Part shown: positions 62,115-64,000 of the stretch, in pieces
Layout: every line of letters begins with the position of its first letter
Numbering within the stretch: position 1 is the stretch's first letter
Position numbers and translations under genes: made by a program
Notes under the pieces: model-generated
Databases searched by the model: none
What the model saw: only the letters and a program-made list of their open reading frames with translations
Told to the model about the DNA's origin: nothing
Source of the DNA: Candidatus Nanopelagicales bacterium
GTDB lineage: Bacteria; Actinomycetota; Actinomycetes; S36-B12
Reading direction: 5' to 3'
Assembly (NCBI GenBank): GCA_018401415.1
Contig: JAGYKV010000018.1
Span: forward strand, 276,039 to 340,038
Length of the DNA: 64,000 bases

Positions 62115-63404
62115 GTGACCGAGCATAAAAACTCGCGTTGGGCAATCGCATTAGGACTGATTACCGCATTAATTGCCGGCCTGTTTGTGGCTGCTCCGGC
62201 TCAAGCCGCGCCCCGAGCAATTCTGGTGTGGGTGGATGCTCCCTACAAAGAGGCGGCCCTGGAGCTATTTGCCAAGGGGTATCAAAATCGTTCAATAAAA
62301 GTGCGGGTCAAAGACATGTCCACGATTGTCACCGACCTACAAAATATCAATCCAGAAAAGGCTCCCGACATAATCTTGATCGAGAACGACCAGGTGGGGG
62401 ATCTGGCCGGTGCCGCTCTGATCACGCCCCTGGAACTCAGCTCTACAACTTCTCGGGCACTGTCCTCGATTGCGATTAACGGTTTCAAATACGGAGAATC
62501 AATTTTCGGTGTGCCCATGCAGCGCCAGAATGTCGCGCTCGTGACAAACGCCACCATGATTCCCACCGCGCCCACAACTTTTAAGAAACTCAGTGCACTT
62601 GCACTCAAAACGGTGGCAGATGGAGTCGCACAAGTTCCCTTTGCCCTCCCACAGGGTCTGGATGGCGATGCCTACTCCACGTATCCGCTGTTCGCCGGCT
62701 TGGGCGGATTCGCCTACGGCACCAACAGTTTTGGGAGCATCAACACCAAGAGTGTAGGAATAAATAACAAGAAGTTTCGCAAGAACCAGAATCAGATAGA
62801 TGAATGGAATAAGAGTGGACTTCTTAATTCAGCACTGACCGCTGATGAAGCTCGTGCGGCGTTCCTGGAAGGGCGTTCACCGTTTTGGATTACCGGCCCA
62901 GACGACATTGCCAACCTCCGAACAGTGAACTTCCGTTACCGGATTTCCATGGTGCCTTCAATTGTTAAAGGTTTCAAAACATCGCCGTTCATGAAATCAA
63001 TGGGTTTCGCGGTGACATCTTTTGCCAGTCAACACAAGGTTCTCCCGGCTTCGCGTGACCTGGTGACAAACCTCAACACCACCGAAAAAGCGCAGACGGC
63101 TTTTTATTCCAAGTCACCGTACGTAGGTTTGCCGGCGAATACGGCCGCCGCGGCCGCCTCGCCCGACCGGGTTTTACTTGCCTTCGGGTCTTCCGCAATA
63201 GGTGCCGTGCCCTTCCCGAATGTGCCCGAGTGGGGAACCACCGGTCTGGCACTAGGCGGGGCTTGGCGGGATTCCACCCGCGGGGGCGATGCAGTTCCGG
63301 CGGCCAGGTCGTTTGCGGCAGCCCGCGCCCAGGTGATTGCGGCTCAGGCGGCCGCTGCAGTGCCCGCAGAGCCCGCAGAGCCGGCCGCCCCCGTGATCCC
63401 CTAA
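62115..63404 (+). CDS. Extracellular solute-binding protein (sugar ABC type)
   Basis: The 429-residue protein from a GTG start has a signal peptide (AIALGLITALIAGLFVAAPAQA) without lipobox Cys. A family 1-like solute-binding fold follows, with PDIILIENDQVGDLAGAALITPL, VPMQRQNVALVTN, FALPQGLDGDAYSTYPLFAGLGG and AFLEGRSPFWITGPDDIANL (maltose-binding-protein-like). The C-terminal tail after residue 395 is Ala/Pro-rich (AQAAAAVPAEPAEPAAP). No permease or ATPase genes are adjacent, so it is an orphan binding protein or works with distant partners. The absence of a lipid anchor in a Gram-positive is unusual. Confidence 0.85.
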   Translation: MTEHKNSRWAIALGLITALIAGLFVAAPAQAAPRAILVWVDAPYKEAALELFAKGYQNRSIKVRVKDMSTIVTDLQNINPEKAPDIILIENDQVGDLAGAALITPLELSSTTSRALSSIAINGFKYGESIFGVPMQRQNVALVTNATMIPTAPTTFKKLSALALKTVADGVAQVPFALPQGLDGDAYSTYPLFAGLGGFAYGTNSFGSINTKSVGINNKKFRKNQNQIDEWNKSGLLNSALTADEARAAFLEGRSPFWITGPDDIANLRTVNFRYRISMVPSIVKGFKTSPFMKSMGFAVTSFASQHKVLPASRDLVTNLNTTEKAQTAFYSKSPYVGLPANTAAAAASPDRVLLAFGSSAIGAVPFPNVPEWGTTGLALGGAWRDSTRGGDAVPAARSFAAARAQVIAAQAAAAVPAEPAEPAAPVIP

Positions 63405-63449
63405 TTTCCTCGCGGATTGGGGCTTGGGTGCGGGTATTTCCCCTACGGA

Positions 63450-63476
63450 TTTGCACTCTACCCCCGAGAGTGCTAA
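63450..63476. promoter_or_regulatory. First CIRCE-like HrcA operator
   Basis: ATTGCACTC, nine bases, then GAGTGCTAA. The right arm is identical to the CIRCE consensus and the left arm differs from TTAGCACTC at two positions. It lies 35 bp upstream of a better copy, so the groEL promoter seems to be covered by two HrcA sites. Confidence 0.78.
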
Positions 63477-63484
63477 CTTTTCCG

Positions 63485-63511
63485 ATAGCACTCTCACCAT
63501 GAGAGTGCTAA
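63485..63511. promoter_or_regulatory. Second CIRCE HrcA operator
   Basis: ATAGCACTC, nine bases, then GAGTGCTAA: one mismatch from the CIRCE consensus (TTAGCACTC-N9-GAGTGCTAA). It ends 46 bp before the groEL start, which places it in the promoter or leader. HrcA binding is expected to repress groEL except during heat or folding stress. Confidence 0.93.
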
Positions 63512-63554
63512 CTCACAGAACCAGATTCCTGCAGTTTCCGGAAGGAACCCATAA

Positions 63555-64000
<446 letters not shown>

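Overview
The window looks like chromosome of an actinomycete (Actinomycetota) of moderate GC content. The evidence is gene content and order. It has both visible mycothiol genes (mshA at 40.1-41.4 kb, mshD at 25 kb), a GlnR-type orphan regulator beside mshD, phoU/senX3/regX3 next to mshA, ybjN and gpm, the carD-ispD-ispF-cysS-rlmB string with an LpqE-like lipoprotein opposite carD, an XRE/HbhA-like/DUF2516 trio, DUF3263 and DUF4032 proteins, an actinobacterial-type glycogen synthase, and CIRCE-controlled groEL. Several strings match the order seen in Mycobacterium, but the genes are compact and closely packed. An uncultured aquatic lineage is plausible, but that is inference.

Layout. 0-4 kb (minus): a class I amidotransferase, an ABC-2 permease and an unusual secreted-hydrolase/ABC-ATPase fusion. 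4-7 kb (plus): a frameshifted glpD, a small acidic protein and a secreted HNH nuclease. 7-9 kb (minus): moeA, a DUF6457 protein and mobA. 9.1-9.35 kb: a 36-bp tandem repeat array at the 3' end of an unrecognised gene. 10.9-15.9 kb (minus): a frameshifted PLP decarboxylase, an FAD reductase, a secreted thermonuclease with lamin-tail domains and an EamA exporter. 15.9-18.4 kb: divergent glgA and glgC. 18.4-26.7 kb: a secreted trypsin-like protease, a lipoprotein, the polyphosphate group (NUDIX/SixA, CYTH-CHAD, ppk1), mshD and a GlnR-like regulator. 26.8-31.4 kb: an AceE-like E1 gene, kynU and kynA. 31.4-38.1 kb: hydrolase, nitrobindin-like protein, Fur family regulator, ygfZ, dtd, asparaginase, APC permease and the XRE/HbhA-like/DUF2516 group. 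38.1-49.7 kb: alaX, gpm, ybjN, mshA, phoU, senX3-regX3, DUF554, lipoprotein and carD to rlmB. 49.7-54.8 kb: antiporter, DUF4032, FUSC and lipase.

54.86-59.7 kb is the accessory part. It holds VapBC, an amine oxidase, a tRNA-Thr with a duplicated 3' half about 0.6 kb away, a HigBA pair whose toxin carries an internal deletion, a MntA-like antitoxin with a truncated HepT toxin, a nucleotidyltransferase(AbiEii)/XRE pair under a 22-bp perfect palindrome, and a 5' relic of the quinone oxidoreductase gene whose intact relative lies just downstream. Two toxins are broken while their antitoxins are intact. This is the best candidate here for something biologically interesting.

The last 4 kb carry a CPBP protease, a DUF3263 protein, an orphan solute-binding protein and the start of groEL under two tandem CIRCE operators.

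Caution: four genes (glpD, the unrecognised gene at 9.3-10.9 kb, the PLP decarboxylase and the AceE-like gene) are interrupted by single-base frameshifts, three of them at short homopolymers. That pattern fits residual sequencing or assembly error at least as well as gene decay. No homology search or structure prediction was run; assignments rest on motifs, lengths and gene order.
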